Of a DNA stretch of 64,000 nt, positions 42,865-52,403 are shown piece after piece. The position numbers were made by a program, and so were the translations under genes. The DNA is from Porifericola rhodea (GTDB lineage: Bacteria; Bacteroidota; Bacteroidia; Cytophagales; Cyclobacteriaceae). Each line of letters begins with the position of its first letter. The stretch's first letter is position 1. The stretch spans positions 3,302,501 through 3,366,500 of the forward strand of contig NZ_CP119421.1 of NCBI RefSeq assembly GCF_030506305.1, written 5' to 3'. The notes beneath the pieces were generated by a model. That model was not told the origin of the DNA. It did no database searches and was given only the letters and a program-made list of their open reading frames with translations.

Positions 42865-43371
42865 ATGCCGACAGTAGAAAACTATCCACGTTCATTTTCA
42901 CATATTGGCCTTACTGTTCCAGACATACAGGCAGCTGTAGACTTCTACTCTGAAGTGATGGGTTGGTATACAATTATGGAACCCAGTGAAGTAAAAGAAG
43001 AAAAAGAGACCCCGGTAGGGCAGATGTGTATTGATGTTTTTGGTGAAGGTTGGGGAGCATTCCAGATCGCTCACATGTCAACTTCTGACGGAGTTGGAAT
43101 AGAGCTTTTTTCTTTTCCCTCTAAAATGGAAGCCAAAGGAGATTTTAACCCTTTTCAGACAGGGCTTTTTCATTTCTGCGTACAGGATCCGGATATTGAT
43201 GGCCTCATTAAAAAGATAGTAGACCGGGGAGGTAAGCAACGTATGCCCGTACGTGAATACTACCCGGGAGAAAAGCCATACAAAATGTGCTATGTAGAAG
43301 ACCCATTCGGAATTGTCTTTGAGATTTATACGCATAGCTATGAGCTCACATATTCTTCCGGGGCGTATTAG
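42865..43371 (+). CDS. VOC (glyoxalase/dioxygenase-fold) family protein
   Basis: 168 residues with two beta-alpha-beta-beta-beta modules. The first begins SHIGLTVPDIQAAVDFYSEVMGW (metal His near 13); the second has LFHFCVQDPDIDGL and ends YVEDPFGIVFEIYTHSYE with the Glu ligand. This matches lactoylglutathione lyase/bleomycin resistance-type proteins. The substrate cannot be predicted. Single gene, ended by a strong hairpin. Confidence 0.88.
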   Translation: MPTVENYPRSFSHIGLTVPDIQAAVDFYSEVMGWYTIMEPSEVKEEKETPVGQMCIDVFGEGWGAFQIAHMSTSDGVGIELFSFPSKMEAKGDFNPFQTGLFHFCVQDPDIDGLIKKIVDRGGKQRMPVREYYPGEKPYKMCYVEDPFGIVFEIYTHSYELTYSSGAY

Positions 43372-43391
43372 AAACCGACAGAACATAAAAA

Positions 43392-43421
43392 AAAGCCTGA
43401 AAGAAACTTCTTTCAGGCTTT
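43392..43421 (-). terminator. Bidirectional terminator between the VOC gene and tRNA-Leu
   Basis: A 14-base perfect inverted repeat (AAAGCCTGAAAGAA and its complement) with a T run of eight when read on the minus strand. It ends the tRNA transcript and may also serve the VOC gene. Confidence 0.85.
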
Positions 43422-43424
43422 GAG

Positions 43425-43508
43425 TACCAGGAGCGGGACTTGAACCCGCACGACCTAATGGTCACAAGATTTTAAGTCTTGCGTGTCTACCAATTCCACC
43501 ATCCCGGC
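43425..43508 (-). tRNA. tRNA-Leu (anticodon UAA)
   Basis: An 84-base cloverleaf with acceptor GCCGGGA pairing TCCTGGT (two G-U pairs), anticodon stem AAGACT/AATCTT around TAA, a long variable arm (class II) and T-arm GGGTTCAAGTCCC. CCA is not encoded. Confidence 0.95.
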
Positions 43509-43540
43509 ATGAGTATTAAACTCAAATTGCTTAGAACAGC

Positions 43541-43579
43541 AAAGCGACTCACCTATTATGCGTTCTGGGAGTCGCTTTT
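43541..43579. other. Hairpin between the two tRNA genes
   Basis: AAAGCGACTC (43541-43550) pairs with GAGTCGCTTT (43569-43578) around 18 bases. Possibly a processing or termination signal between tRNA-Gly and tRNA-Leu. Confidence 0.45.
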
Positions 43580-43584
43580 GTTTG

Positions 43585-43657
43585 AGCGAAAGACGGGGTT
43601 CGAACCCGCGACCTCAACCTTGGCAAGGTTGCGCTCTACCAGCTGAGCTACTTTCGC
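43585..43657 (-). tRNA. tRNA-Gly (anticodon GCC)
   Basis: A 73-base cloverleaf with acceptor GCGAAAG/CTTTCGC, D-arm AGCTCAGCTGGTAGAGC, anticodon loop CTTGCCAAG and T-arm GGGTTCGAACCCC; discriminator T. CCA is not encoded. It precedes tRNA-Leu in transcription. Confidence 0.97.
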
Positions 43658-43794
43658 TTATTGCTTGTTTCCGAATGGGAGTACAAAGATAAATACGGGT
43701 TTTGAAAATACAATAGCTATCCCAAAAAAAAGACGATTTTTTTTTACTGTACTACATTGTCATCTCCAATGATGCTTTACTTTTATTATTTATC

Positions 43795-43802
43795 TACTTT
43801 TG
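43795..43802 (+). promoter_or_regulatory. Candidate -7 box for dcd
   Basis: TACTTTTG, an exact TAnnTTTG match 86 bases before the dcd ATG; the -33 region 19 bases upstream (ATGC) does not match. Confidence 0.35.
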
Positions 43803-43888
43803 AAAAACATTCAGCATCAGAAGCTAGCATAGGCCTTAGTGCTGATTATTAATATATTTATCAGAAAACTACTGAACAAAAAAATTAC

Positions 43889-44410
43889 ATGATCCTTTCC
43901 GGTAAAAGTATAGAATCAAAACTGGGCAAAGACATCATTATTGACCCTTATCGTAAAGAGCAACTTAATCCTAACAGCTACAACCTGCGACTACACGAAG
44001 ACCTGCTGGTATACGATAGTAATGAGCTGGATATGAAATTGGAAAATACTGCCACTAAAATTACTATACCTGAAGAAGGACTTTTGCTGGAGAAAGACAA
44101 GCTTTACCTGGGGCGTACCCTGGAGTTTACCGAAACACACAATTGTGTGCCCATGCTGGAAGGTCGTTCCTCTATTGGTAGGTTAGGCCTGTTCGTACAT
44201 ATTACAGCTGGCTTTGGAGACGTTGGATTTTCCGGCTTCTGGACTTTGGAAATGTTTTGCGTGCAGCCCATCCGCATATATGCTGGTGTTGAAATTTGTC
44301 AGATTTTTTATCATACTATAGAAGGAGAATACGAGGCCTATCATAGCAAAAAGTATCAACATAATACTGGTATTCAACCCAGTATGCTGTTTAAAGATTT
44401 TGAGAAGTAG
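43889..44410 (+). CDS. dcd: dCTP deaminase
   Basis: 173 residues. NPNSYNLRLHEDLLVYD and the active-site signature EGRSSIGRLGLFVHITAGF are those of dCTP deaminase, which forms dUTP for thymidylate synthesis. FSGFWTLEMFCVQPIRIYAG and QHNTGIQPSMLF at the C-terminus also fit. Mono- and bifunctional (dUTP-hydrolysing) forms cannot be separated with confidence by eye. It lies 62 bases before the exonuclease gene. Confidence 0.92.
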   Translation: MILSGKSIESKLGKDIIIDPYRKEQLNPNSYNLRLHEDLLVYDSNELDMKLENTATKITIPEEGLLLEKDKLYLGRTLEFTETHNCVPMLEGRSSIGRLGLFVHITAGFGDVGFSGFWTLEMFCVQPIRIYAGVEICQIFYHTIEGEYEAYHSKKYQHNTGIQPSMLFKDFEK

Positions 44411-44472
44411 ACAGCTGCTACAAACCTTTTGCTGGCTTGTGTATTTATACCTTATCAAATAACCGATTTGAC

Positions 44473-45198
44473 ATGACACAAGACCTAAACTTAAACAATC
44501 TGCTTTTTGTAGATATTGAGACAGTATCTGCTAAGCCTGACTTTAACGAGCTTGATGAGGTGCTAAAAGAGGAGTGGAGCAGAAAAGCTTCTAACCTCAA
44601 AAACCGCGAAGAGCTTAGCGTAGAAGAAATGTACTTTAGCCGTGCAGGTATCTATGCAGAGTATGGCAAGGTGGTCGTAATTTCAGTTGGCATCTTCCAT
44701 ACTCTGGAAAATGATGAAACGGAATTACGGATCAAATGCATTTCTGGTGATAATGAAAGCGAGATTCTGCAAAACTTTAAGGAGACGGTACTTAAATTTG
44801 ATCAGGCAAAGCTTAGGTTGTGTGCGCATAATGGTAAAGAATTTGACATTCCTTTCCTTTGCCGTCGTATGCTGATTAATGGTATAGAGCTGCCCCCTTC
44901 TATGAATATAGCCGGCAAAAAGTCGTGGGAAATTCCCCACCTGGATACTATGGAAATGTGGAAGTTTGGAGACTATAAAAGCTATACGACCCTGGAACTG
45001 CTTGCCGTTTTGTTTAGTGTTAATGCAGTAAACGAAGAAGCCATTAAAGCCAGTGATATCAATCGTATTTATTATGAGGAGCAGGACATTAATAAAATCG
45101 CTCGCTTCTGTAAAAGGAATGTATCTATGCTAGCCCAGGTCTTTCTTCACCTTCAATCTTTAGAGCCAATTAAGCAGGAAAATATTAATGTGGTTTAG
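44473..45198 (+). CDS. PolB-like 3'-5' exonuclease
   Basis: 241 residues from ATG 44473 (the frame extends to 44437 but adds unlikely sequence). LLFVDIETVSAKPDF carries Asp/Glu of the DnaQ-type ExoI motif, CAHNGKEFDIPFLCRRM is ExoII (NGxxFD), and the TTLELLAVLF region with a later ARFCKRNVSML (R-xx-C...D-like) is near ExoIII. This matches the stand-alone exonuclease family related to DNA polymerase B proofreading domains. A DNA repair or RNA-processing role is inferred. Confidence 0.85.
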   Translation: MTQDLNLNNLLFVDIETVSAKPDFNELDEVLKEEWSRKASNLKNREELSVEEMYFSRAGIYAEYGKVVVISVGIFHTLENDETELRIKCISGDNESEILQNFKETVLKFDQAKLRLCAHNGKEFDIPFLCRRMLINGIELPPSMNIAGKKSWEIPHLDTMEMWKFGDYKSYTTLELLAVLFSVNAVNEEAIKASDINRIYYEEQDINKIARFCKRNVSMLAQVFLHLQSLEPIKQENINVV

Positions 45199-45561
45199 CC
45201 CACTCTCTACCTCATTTAACTTACCCTAATCCTAAATCTGAACTTTAGCCTGATTAAAGAGGTTTATCCATTAATTACAACTATTTTACATCCATCCTCA
45301 ATTATTTTAGTCTTCCTCTCCCGTTAAGAATAATTACTTCAATACTACGCAGCTGATGTTGAATATCTCATCAGAAAAAAGCCTTTTGTAGCTCATGTTT
45401 ACACTTTTTGCAACATAGCAGAGTGCCATGAGTTATACTTGCAGGCAAAATGTGAGGAGTAATACAACATTTCAATAATACACAAAGTGTATGGCTGAGC
45501 TACAGATTTTTATAAATTCGCTCACCTAATCACTAAAACAAAGATTTTTTAATTATACATA
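45199..45561. other. Intergenic leader of rnr
   Basis: 363 bases without a gene. TATACTTGCAGG at 45434-45445 resembles a -7 box and is seen upstream of other genes here; TTTTTG (45405-45410) is 23 bases upstream, too far for the normal spacer. No terminator or conserved RNA was recognised. Confidence 0.4.
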
Positions 45562-47724
45562 ATGCCAAAAAAAAGAAATAATCAAAAGACCCGTTCGCGG
45601 TCAAAAAAACAGCAATTCAGTAAAGAGCAGCTGGCATTTCAGGCGCTAAGCCTACTAGATGCTAACCTCACCAAGGCTTATTCGCCTCGCCAGATCGCTC
45701 GTAGACTTAACATCAACGATAAAGCTTCCAAAAATGCTCTTCCTAATATCTTATATAAACTGGAAGAAGAGGGTAAGGTCAAAAAAATTCTTAACGGTAA
45801 GTACCAGACAACTGCTGAGCCCAAAATTTTGCTGGGTAAGGTTGATTTTGTAAACCCTCGTTTTGCCTTTATCATTTGCGAAGAGTTAGAGCAAGATATA
45901 AAGGTAGATGCCGACTACCTGCAAAACGCTCTGGATGGTGATATCGTTAAGGTGCTTTCCTTTGGCCCGGGTACCAGCGAGAAGCGTCCAGAAGGAGAGG
46001 TGATAGAAATTGTAGAGCGCACCAAGCAGGAGTTTGTAGGTAGAGTAGAAATGTCTAATCGCTTTGCTTTTGTAGTACCCGATAGCCGTAAAATGCATCA
46101 CGATATTTTTGTGCGCCTGGACGAACTTAAGGGCGCCAAAAACAACGATAAGGTAATAGTAAAACTAAACCAATGGCCTACCGAAGATAAAAGCCCGGTG
46201 GGTACGGTTGTAAAAGTACTGGGGCCTGCTGGCGAAAACAATGCAGAAATACACTCTATTATGGCGGAGTTTGATCTGCCATTTGAGTTTCCGCACGATG
46301 TAGAAGAAGAAACTAGCAAAATTAAATTTAAGCTTACCCAGAAAGAGCTGGCAAAGCGCCGTGACTTTCGGGAAGTCACTACCTTTACTATAGACCCAGT
46401 AGACGCTAAAGACTTTGACGACGCGCTATCTATTCAAAAGCTGGAAGACGATGTATGGGAGATTGGTGTACACATTGCTGACGTAACTCATTATTTGCAG
46501 GAAGATACTGCTCTGGAGCGAGAAGCGCAGGATCGTGCTACTTCAGTTTATCTGGTAGATAGAGTTATACCTATGTTGCCAGAAAAACTGTCAAACGATT
46601 TATGCTCGCTACGTCCAAATGAGGACCGTCTCACCTTTTCAGCGGTATTTAAAATGGATAAGAATGCCAAAGTAAAAGATGTATGGCTAGGGCGTACAGT
46701 AATCCACTCCGACCGCAGATTTGCTTACGAAGACGCGCAGGAGAGAATAGAAAGCGGAAAAGGAGACTATGCGGAAGAGGTAGTTTTGCTAAATAACCTG
46801 GCTAAAAAACTTAGAAATGAACGCTTTGCCAAAGGTGCCGTAAACTTTGAGACTACCGAAGTGCGCTTTAAGCTGGATGATGCCGGTAACCCACTGGAGG
46901 TAGTGCCCAAAATCCGTAAAGATGCGCATAAGATGATAGAAGAGTTTATGCTGCTCGCCAATAAAAAAGTAGCTGAATTTGTTTACCACTATAAGAAGCG
47001 CAAAGAGAAAAATACTTTCGTATACCGTGTACACGACTACCCTGACATTACTAAAATTCAGGAGTTTTCTGAGTTTGCGCAGCGCTTTGGTTACAAACTG
47101 CATACTTCTGATGATGCTATTTCAGCCTCTCTTAATGAGCTTATGGCGGCGGTAGAAGGTAAACCGGAACAGGACATTTTGCAGCAACTGGCTATTCGTA
47201 CTATGGCCAAGGCAAAATATACCACCGAAGCTAAAGGTCACTTTGGGTTGGCGTTTGAACATTATGCGCACTTTACTTCGCCTATTCGCCGCTACCCGGA
47301 TGTAATGGTGCACCGTTTATTACAAAAATACCTGGATGGGGTAGAGATAGACGAAAGAGAGCAGTACGAGAAAAAGGCAGAGCACTCTTCGGAGCGAGAA
47401 AAAAGAGCTGCCGATGCAGAAAGAGCATCTATTAAATATAAGCAGGTACAATACATGCAGCAGTTTGGGACAGATCGGGTATTTGAGGGTATTGTTTCTG
47501 GTGTAACCGAATGGGGTGTGTTTGTGGAAATGATAGAAACCCACTGCGAAGGTATGGTGCGTATGGCAGAAATGGATGACGATTATTACGAGTACGATGC
47601 TAAAAACTTCAGAATTATTGGGCAACGTCGTAAGCGCATTATCGCTTTAGGTGATAAACTAAAAGTAAGAGTTATCAAAACGGATATGGATCGCCGTACC
47701 ATAGACCTTGAATTTGTAAAATAG
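45562..47724 (+). CDS. rnr: Ribonuclease R
   Basis: A 720-residue processive 3'-5' exoribonuclease: a basic N-terminal helix-turn-helix-like part (residues 1-70), cold-shock domains (about 80-230), the RNB catalytic core with TFTIDPVDAKDFDDALSI (metal-binding Asp residues), HIADVTHYL and HFTSPIRRYPDVMVHRLL, then an S1 domain (FEGIVSGVTEWGVFVEMIE) at the end. It degrades structured RNA and takes part in RNA quality control. Confidence 0.96.
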   Translation: MPKKRNNQKTRSRSKKQQFSKEQLAFQALSLLDANLTKAYSPRQIARRLNINDKASKNALPNILYKLEEEGKVKKILNGKYQTTAEPKILLGKVDFVNPRFAFIICEELEQDIKVDADYLQNALDGDIVKVLSFGPGTSEKRPEGEVIEIVERTKQEFVGRVEMSNRFAFVVPDSRKMHHDIFVRLDELKGAKNNDKVIVKLNQWPTEDKSPVGTVVKVLGPAGENNAEIHSIMAEFDLPFEFPHDVEEETSKIKFKLTQKELAKRRDFREVTTFTIDPVDAKDFDDALSIQKLEDDVWEIGVHIADVTHYLQEDTALEREAQDRATSVYLVDRVIPMLPEKLSNDLCSLRPNEDRLTFSAVFKMDKNAKVKDVWLGRTVIHSDRRFAYEDAQERIESGKGDYAEEVVLLNNLAKKLRNERFAKGAVNFETTEVRFKLDDAGNPLEVVPKIRKDAHKMIEEFMLLANKKVAEFVYHYKKRKEKNTFVYRVHDYPDITKIQEFSEFAQRFGYKLHTSDDAISASLNELMAAVEGKPEQDILQQLAIRTMAKAKYTTEAKGHFGLAFEHYAHFTSPIRRYPDVMVHRLLQKYLDGVEIDEREQYEKKAEHSSEREKRAADAERASIKYKQVQYMQQFGTDRVFEGIVSGVTEWGVFVEMIETHCEGMVRMAEMDDDYYEYDAKNFRIIGQRRKRIIALGDKLKVRVIKTDMDRRTIDLEFVK

Positions 47725-47750
47725 AACAAGACTTTGCTGAGCGTTCAAAT

Positions 47751-48290
47751 ATGGTTTCCATGAATATTCCCGACTTATTTTGGGATGGGAGCGGCCCCAT
47801 CTTACGAATTATTATAGTAGGCTCATTAACTTACTTTGGTATTGTACTCTTGCTCAGGTCTACGGGCAAGAGAACATTAACCAATATGAGTGCTTTTGAC
47901 TTTATAGTGACGCTCGCTATAGGTTCAACTTTTGGGCGGGTGCTCACTGCCAAAGATGTTACTATCTCCGAAGGGTTAACGGCCTTCTTACTCCTCATAA
48001 TGCTTCAGTATCTGGTAACTTCTCTGGGTACACGCTTTAAATTATTCTCCAAACTTGTTTCTTCTTCACCTACACTACTTTATTATCAGGGAGAATATCT
48101 GAAGAAAAATATGAAAAAAGAGCGCGTAAGTGAGAAAGACCTTTTAAGCGCTGTTAGGAGAAGTCAGCTTAATAGTTTAGATGAAGTGGAGGCCATTATT
48201 ATGGAAAGTGAAGGCTCTGTTTCAGTCATCAAAAAAACACTGAACCAAAGTCCTACCACCCTATCATACAAACATATCTTAGATGAATGA
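47751..48290 (+). CDS. DUF421 (YetF-like) membrane protein
   Basis: 179 residues: three N-terminal membrane helices, then a soluble domain. LLLRSTGKRTLTNMSAFDFIVTLAIGSTFGR is split by the family motif (GKR...FDF.V...GS) and the C-terminal QLNSLDEVEAIIMESEGSVSVI is the YetF domain. In Bacillus, YetF-like proteins affect spore or envelope properties; function here is unknown. It starts 26 bases after rnr, so cotranscription is possible, and converges with the histidine kinase gene. Confidence 0.88.
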   Translation: MVSMNIPDLFWDGSGPILRIIIVGSLTYFGIVLLLRSTGKRTLTNMSAFDFIVTLAIGSTFGRVLTAKDVTISEGLTAFLLLIMLQYLVTSLGTRFKLFSKLVSSSPTLLYYQGEYLKKNMKKERVSEKDLLSAVRRSQLNSLDEVEAIIMESEGSVSVIKKTLNQSPTTLSYKHILDE

Positions 48291-48302
48291 ACAAGTTCGC
48301 CT

Positions 48303-50321
48303 TTAATGGATATTGTTAAGTGAGCCGTTTCGTTTGTTATTAGGTATATGAATGATGAATGTGCTCCCCTCGCCAGGCTGAGATTTTAACTTAAGTTCTC
48401 CTTTCAGTTTCTGAACGGACTCCTGCACGATAAATAAGCCTAGCCCGGTTCCTTTAGCATGGTTACTGGCCCGATAAAACATATCAAAAATCTTTTTATG
48501 ATGCTTTTCATCAATTCCTAAGCCATTGTCCTTAACTGTAATCTGGGCTTCATTTTCATAGGTTACTATTTGAACTTCAATAAAAGGAAAAGGCTCTCGA
48601 GGATTGTAGTAGCGAAAAGCATTAGAAACCAGATTGTTCAGTACTATGTTGATACGATTTTTATCACTGTAAAACTCATGCTCCTGGTTTATGCTTAAGC
48701 GCTTGTCCATAAGCTCATAATTGTCAAGGTGCTGGTATAGCGAAAATACTTCTTCCGTCAGGGCCTGAAAATCTACAGGTTCACTGGCTACATCCAGGCG
48801 TGTATTGCGCGAATAATTGAGAATATCCTGTATAAAATTGTCCAGCTTGTTCAGAGATTGTTCCTGTAGGTCCAGATACTGCCTGAAACGCTCCGGATTT
48901 TCTTCCATCTTCAACACTTCAATAAGGCCAAGGGTAGAAGTTAGTGGGGCTCTGAGGTCATGCGAGGTGCGGTACACAAATACATCCAGCTCTTTATTAA
49001 GTTGTATCAACTCCGTATTCTGCTTTTGTATCGTATCATTCTGTATGGTCAGAACTTCATTGGCACGCTTAAGGTTGTAAATAGCTTGAGATACGCGCAG
49101 AGAAAGTATCAATGACTGGCAAAGGATAAAAATTAATAAACCGATAGAAATAATAAAGCCAGTAGATATAATATCGTTGGCATATAGCAAATCATTAATA
49201 AATGTAAAAAAGAATATGAGGAGGCCAAATATAAAAATTCTATAGCCGGGGATATTATGATGGTAGTTCCTCATGAGTTGATAAATCATCATAAGGCTTA
49301 TAATAATTGTTACTAGCTGATATGGAACAACTGTATAGGAGAAGGACAGGGAGTTGCTTACGAGTACAAAAAGAGAGAAAAGAAAGCCAATTATTGCACT
49401 CAGCATTACCAGCAGTCTGGGAATTAGTTTTGGGAAAAGAAGGTAGAGAAAATAAGTAAAGAGTGGGACAAATATGTAGAAGCTCAATAGTTCTAGCCTT
49501 AGCATCCACACCCAATCTGTAGGAAACAAAAATCTGATGATAGACTGTCCTGTACTAATTATACGGATAAAAATTACAAATGAAGCAAGTCCAAAAATAA
49601 GATGAGCTATATCTTCTTTTCTTAAGAAATAATATCCCAGGTGATAAAGTGCCATAATAAAAATGCTGCCTGCCAAAAAAAAATCCAAGCCTACTTCAAG
49701 TAACCACTTCCTGCGTACATCGGTAAACTTTCCCAAAACGAGAGGTGTCCAGGCCCCCCCCCTACGGAAATGAAAATTTGATACCTGCAGGTAGAGGTTG
49801 AGCTCTTCTTTTCCTTTGCTTTGTACCCTCACAAAATCTGGTGCGTACTCCGGACGAGAGCTTACTGCTGTAGTACCCACCTGGCCAGCCTGGTAAATCA
49901 GGGAGTCTTCCTGAAAGAGAGCCATGGCAGTGGATGAGGTATTAAGCATCAGGGCTAGCTCTTGAATGTCTTTGGGAAGCAATATACGCAGATGGTAAGT
50001 AGCAAAGCCCAGCCCCTTAAGTTGCTGTCCATGATAGACATAGCCATTCCAACTAGAGGGCAGGCTGATAAAATACTCGTTAGAAGAGATTTTCTCTGTT
50101 TTATCTGAAGCGTGTACCAATTGATTCCAGTAAAACGCCCACTCCCCGTTGAGCTTTACCGTGCCCTGCATTTCAAAGTTCCACGATCTTAAATCTAATA
50201 TTCCCTGCTTTGCACCAGGCGGCTGAGAGTCAAAAGGCTGACATGCTTGTAATGAGTAGAAGACTAAAAAAAGTAGAAAAAAAAACGATGATCTCTTCCT
50301 TTGTATGAAAGATATACTCAT
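48303..50321 (-). CDS. 7TMR-DISM sensor histidine kinase, orphan
   Basis: 672 residues from ATG 50321 (a TTG two codons earlier is less likely). Lipoprotein-like N-terminus (FLVFYSLQAC), an exported beta-sandwich domain (about 30-195) with LNGEWAFYWNQL, then seven membrane helices (about 205-400), a coiled coil, HisKA with YRTSHDLRAPLTSTLG (phospho-His) and HATPase with NIVLNNLVSNAFRY, VKDNGLGID and GTGLGLFIV. No response regulator gene is adjacent. The DISM domain is thought to bind carbohydrate-like ligands. Confidence 0.92.
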   Translation of the reverse strand: MSISFIQRKRSSFFFLLFLVFYSLQACQPFDSQPPGAKQGILDLRSWNFEMQGTVKLNGEWAFYWNQLVHASDKTEKISSNEYFISLPSSWNGYVYHGQQLKGLGFATYHLRILLPKDIQELALMLNTSSTAMALFQEDSLIYQAGQVGTTAVSSRPEYAPDFVRVQSKGKEELNLYLQVSNFHFRRGGAWTPLVLGKFTDVRRKWLLEVGLDFFLAGSIFIMALYHLGYYFLRKEDIAHLIFGLASFVIFIRIISTGQSIIRFLFPTDWVWMLRLELLSFYIFVPLFTYFLYLLFPKLIPRLLVMLSAIIGFLFSLFVLVSNSLSFSYTVVPYQLVTIIISLMMIYQLMRNYHHNIPGYRIFIFGLLIFFFTFINDLLYANDIISTGFIISIGLLIFILCQSLILSLRVSQAIYNLKRANEVLTIQNDTIQKQNTELIQLNKELDVFVYRTSHDLRAPLTSTLGLIEVLKMEENPERFRQYLDLQEQSLNKLDNFIQDILNYSRNTRLDVASEPVDFQALTEEVFSLYQHLDNYELMDKRLSINQEHEFYSDKNRINIVLNNLVSNAFRYYNPREPFPFIEVQIVTYENEAQITVKDNGLGIDEKHHKKIFDMFYRASNHAKGTGLGLFIVQESVQKLKGELKLKSQPGEGSTFIIHIPNNKRNGSLNNIH

Positions 50322-50327
50322 GTACAA

Positions 50328-50694
50328 TACGTAAAATAAAATAAGTAAAAAGTCGGAATGTTAGACCCGTATTATAAGAAGCTTAGGTTAATGATTACTA
50401 AGTGTATCCCAATTTAATAAAAAAGTTAGGCAATTTTATACTTAAGTAGCTGTTATTGCTAGTAATTGCCTTGGCAAATAAGGATAAATGACCTAGGTGC
50501 TTTGTTGCTCATACTTGGTTAGCAGTACTTAATTGGTTGTTTTTGTTAATACTTTTATACAGTTTTACGCACCTTTTGCCTGCTTTGAGGGTAACTTTAA
50601 GTCACTCGAATACCGGCAGAGGGGTTTTAATTGTTTACATAATTCTACGCTTAAATCTTTAGCTCTTTTTGCCAGTCCGGCAGTTATACACTAT
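50328..50694. other. Intergenic region between divergent kinase and prenyl synthetase genes
   Basis: The right part of this stretch is an open frame in phase with the synthetase gene from 50533, but it does not look like that family. No complete promoter match and no RNA gene was seen. Confidence 0.4.
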
Positions 50695-51678
50695 ATGAAC
50701 GCTCAGGTAAAGGAAAACATCCAGAAAATAAATCAACGCTTAGAAGCGTATGAGTTTGGCCATGAACCCACCGCTCTTTACGAGCCCATCCGCTATATTT
50801 TAAGCCTGGGAGGCAAAAGGCTCCGTCCTCTGCTAACCTTACTGGCTTATCAGCTATACCACGAAGGTGAAATTGATGATGACGTATTGCTTCCGGCTCT
50901 TTCTATAGAAGTCTTCCATAATTTTACGCTTATGCATGACGACATTATGGACAAAGCCCCGCTGAGGAGAGGAAAGCCAAGTGTACACGAAAAATGGAAT
51001 GCTAATGTAGCTATCCTTTCTGGAGATGTAATGCTGGTCAAAGCGTATGACTTACTGTTGGGTGTAGCACCAGAGAAGCTAACCCATGTGCTGCGCGCCT
51101 TTAATCATTGTGCCGCGGAAGTATGCGAAGGCCAGCAGTGGGATATGAACTTTGAAAGCCGCACCCAGGTATCAGAAGAGGAGTACCTGCAAATGATTCG
51201 TCTTAAAACTGCTGTACTCTTAGGTTTGAGCCTGCAACTGGGAGGAATGCTGGCAGGTGCTTCGGAGCAGGATTGCGGTTTGCTCTATGAGTTTGGTGTC
51301 AATATAGGAACAAGCTTTCAGCTCAAAGATGACCTCTTGGATGTGTATGCAGACCAGGCAAAATTTGGTAAGCAGGTAGGTGGTGATATTATTGTAAACA
51401 AAAAAACCTTTCTGCTGATCACTGCTTTGGAGAGTGCCAATGCTGCTCAGAAAGCAGAATTAGAGGAGTGGATATCCAGACAGGAATTTGACAAAGAAGA
51501 AAAAGTTGCGGCAGTAAAGGCTATTTATGATGCGTTGAATATCAGGCAGCTTACAGAACGAAAAATGAATGAATATTTTGACCTGGGATTACAAAAGCTG
51601 CAACAAATCAGTGTAAATCCCGATAAAAGAGAAAACCTGCGACAATTTGCTGAGCAGCTTATGGCTCGCGAAAAATAA
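50695..51678 (+). CDS. Polyprenyl synthetase (trans-isoprenyl diphosphate synthase)
   Basis: 327 residues from ATG 50695, the normal family length; an open frame upstream to 50533 would add 54 unrelated residues. The first Asp-rich motif is LMHDDIMDKAPLRRG and the second FQLKDDLLDVYAD; GGKRLRPLLTLLA and the diphosphate-binding Lys/Arg are also present. It elongates allylic diphosphates with isopentenyl diphosphate, probably for menaquinone side chains. The rhomboid gene follows 19 bases later. Confidence 0.94.
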   Translation: MNAQVKENIQKINQRLEAYEFGHEPTALYEPIRYILSLGGKRLRPLLTLLAYQLYHEGEIDDDVLLPALSIEVFHNFTLMHDDIMDKAPLRRGKPSVHEKWNANVAILSGDVMLVKAYDLLLGVAPEKLTHVLRAFNHCAAEVCEGQQWDMNFESRTQVSEEEYLQMIRLKTAVLLGLSLQLGGMLAGASEQDCGLLYEFGVNIGTSFQLKDDLLDVYADQAKFGKQVGGDIIVNKKTFLLITALESANAAQKAELEEWISRQEFDKEEKVAAVKAIYDALNIRQLTERKMNEYFDLGLQKLQQISVNPDKRENLRQFAEQLMAREK

Positions 51679-51697
51679 TATTTGGTAGATAAATTAT

Positions 51698-52324
51698 ATG
51701 GATTCAGTTACAATAATACTTATAGCCGTTTCGGTAGCCGCCAGTTTCTACGCATGGAACAAACCTGAAGTGATGTACAAATGGATTTTTAACCCTTACT
51801 CTGTGTATACCAAAAAAGAGTATTGGCGTTTTATTACCTCCGGTTTCATTCATCAGGACTATATGCACCTCTTTTTTAACATGTTTACGCTCTATTTTTT
51901 TGGTAGCGTCATAGAGCAGTATTATACCTATCTGTTTGGTGATACTACTGGCATCATCATGTATGTGGGCATGTTTCTGGTAGCCATAGTGGTGTCTGAT
52001 ATTGCTACTTATATCAAGCATAGAAATGATCCTTCTTACAACTCTCTGGGCGCCTCAGGTGGTGTAGCAGCTGTAGTCTTTAGCTCAATTATGTTTGACC
52101 CTACCGGCAAGATATACATCTTTGCGCTTCTGCCAGTACCGGGCTTCATACTGGGAGCTTTGTTTCTATTATACTCTTACCAACGCTCCAAACAAATACG
52201 TGATCGTATCAACCATGATGCTCACCTTTACGGCGCTCTTTTCGGCTTATTATTTACAATTATTATTGAACCCAACGTAATCGGGCACTTCATTAGAGAA
52301 GTCTCAAACTTTAGCTTGTTTTAA
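51698..52324 (+). CDS. Rhomboid family intramembrane serine protease
   Basis: 208 residues with about six membrane helices. GASGGVAAVVFSS holds the catalytic Ser120 and HLYGALFGLLF the catalytic His176; the L1-loop stretch FIHQDYMHLFFNMFTLYFFG is also typical. It cleaves single-pass membrane proteins within the membrane; targets unknown. Same strand as the prenyl synthetase, 19 bases apart. Confidence 0.92.
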   Translation: MDSVTIILIAVSVAASFYAWNKPEVMYKWIFNPYSVYTKKEYWRFITSGFIHQDYMHLFFNMFTLYFFGSVIEQYYTYLFGDTTGIIMYVGMFLVAIVVSDIATYIKHRNDPSYNSLGASGGVAAVVFSSIMFDPTGKIYIFALLPVPGFILGALFLLYSYQRSKQIRDRINHDAHLYGALFGLLFTIIIEPNVIGHFIREVSNFSLF

Positions 52325-52403
52325 GAAAGAGACAGACAGCGCTGCATAGCTTGTATTCAAATTAGTTTTTGCTAAATTAAGCCAATAACTAAAGGAAAAA
52401 GCT

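Noticed and set aside
43078-43386. Minus-strand frame opposite the VOC gene
   Set aside because: Antisense shadow of a clear glyoxalase-fold gene.
43425-43657. tRNA pair as a possible integration site for a mobile element
   Set aside because: No integrase, no repeated tRNA end and no change in gene character on either side.
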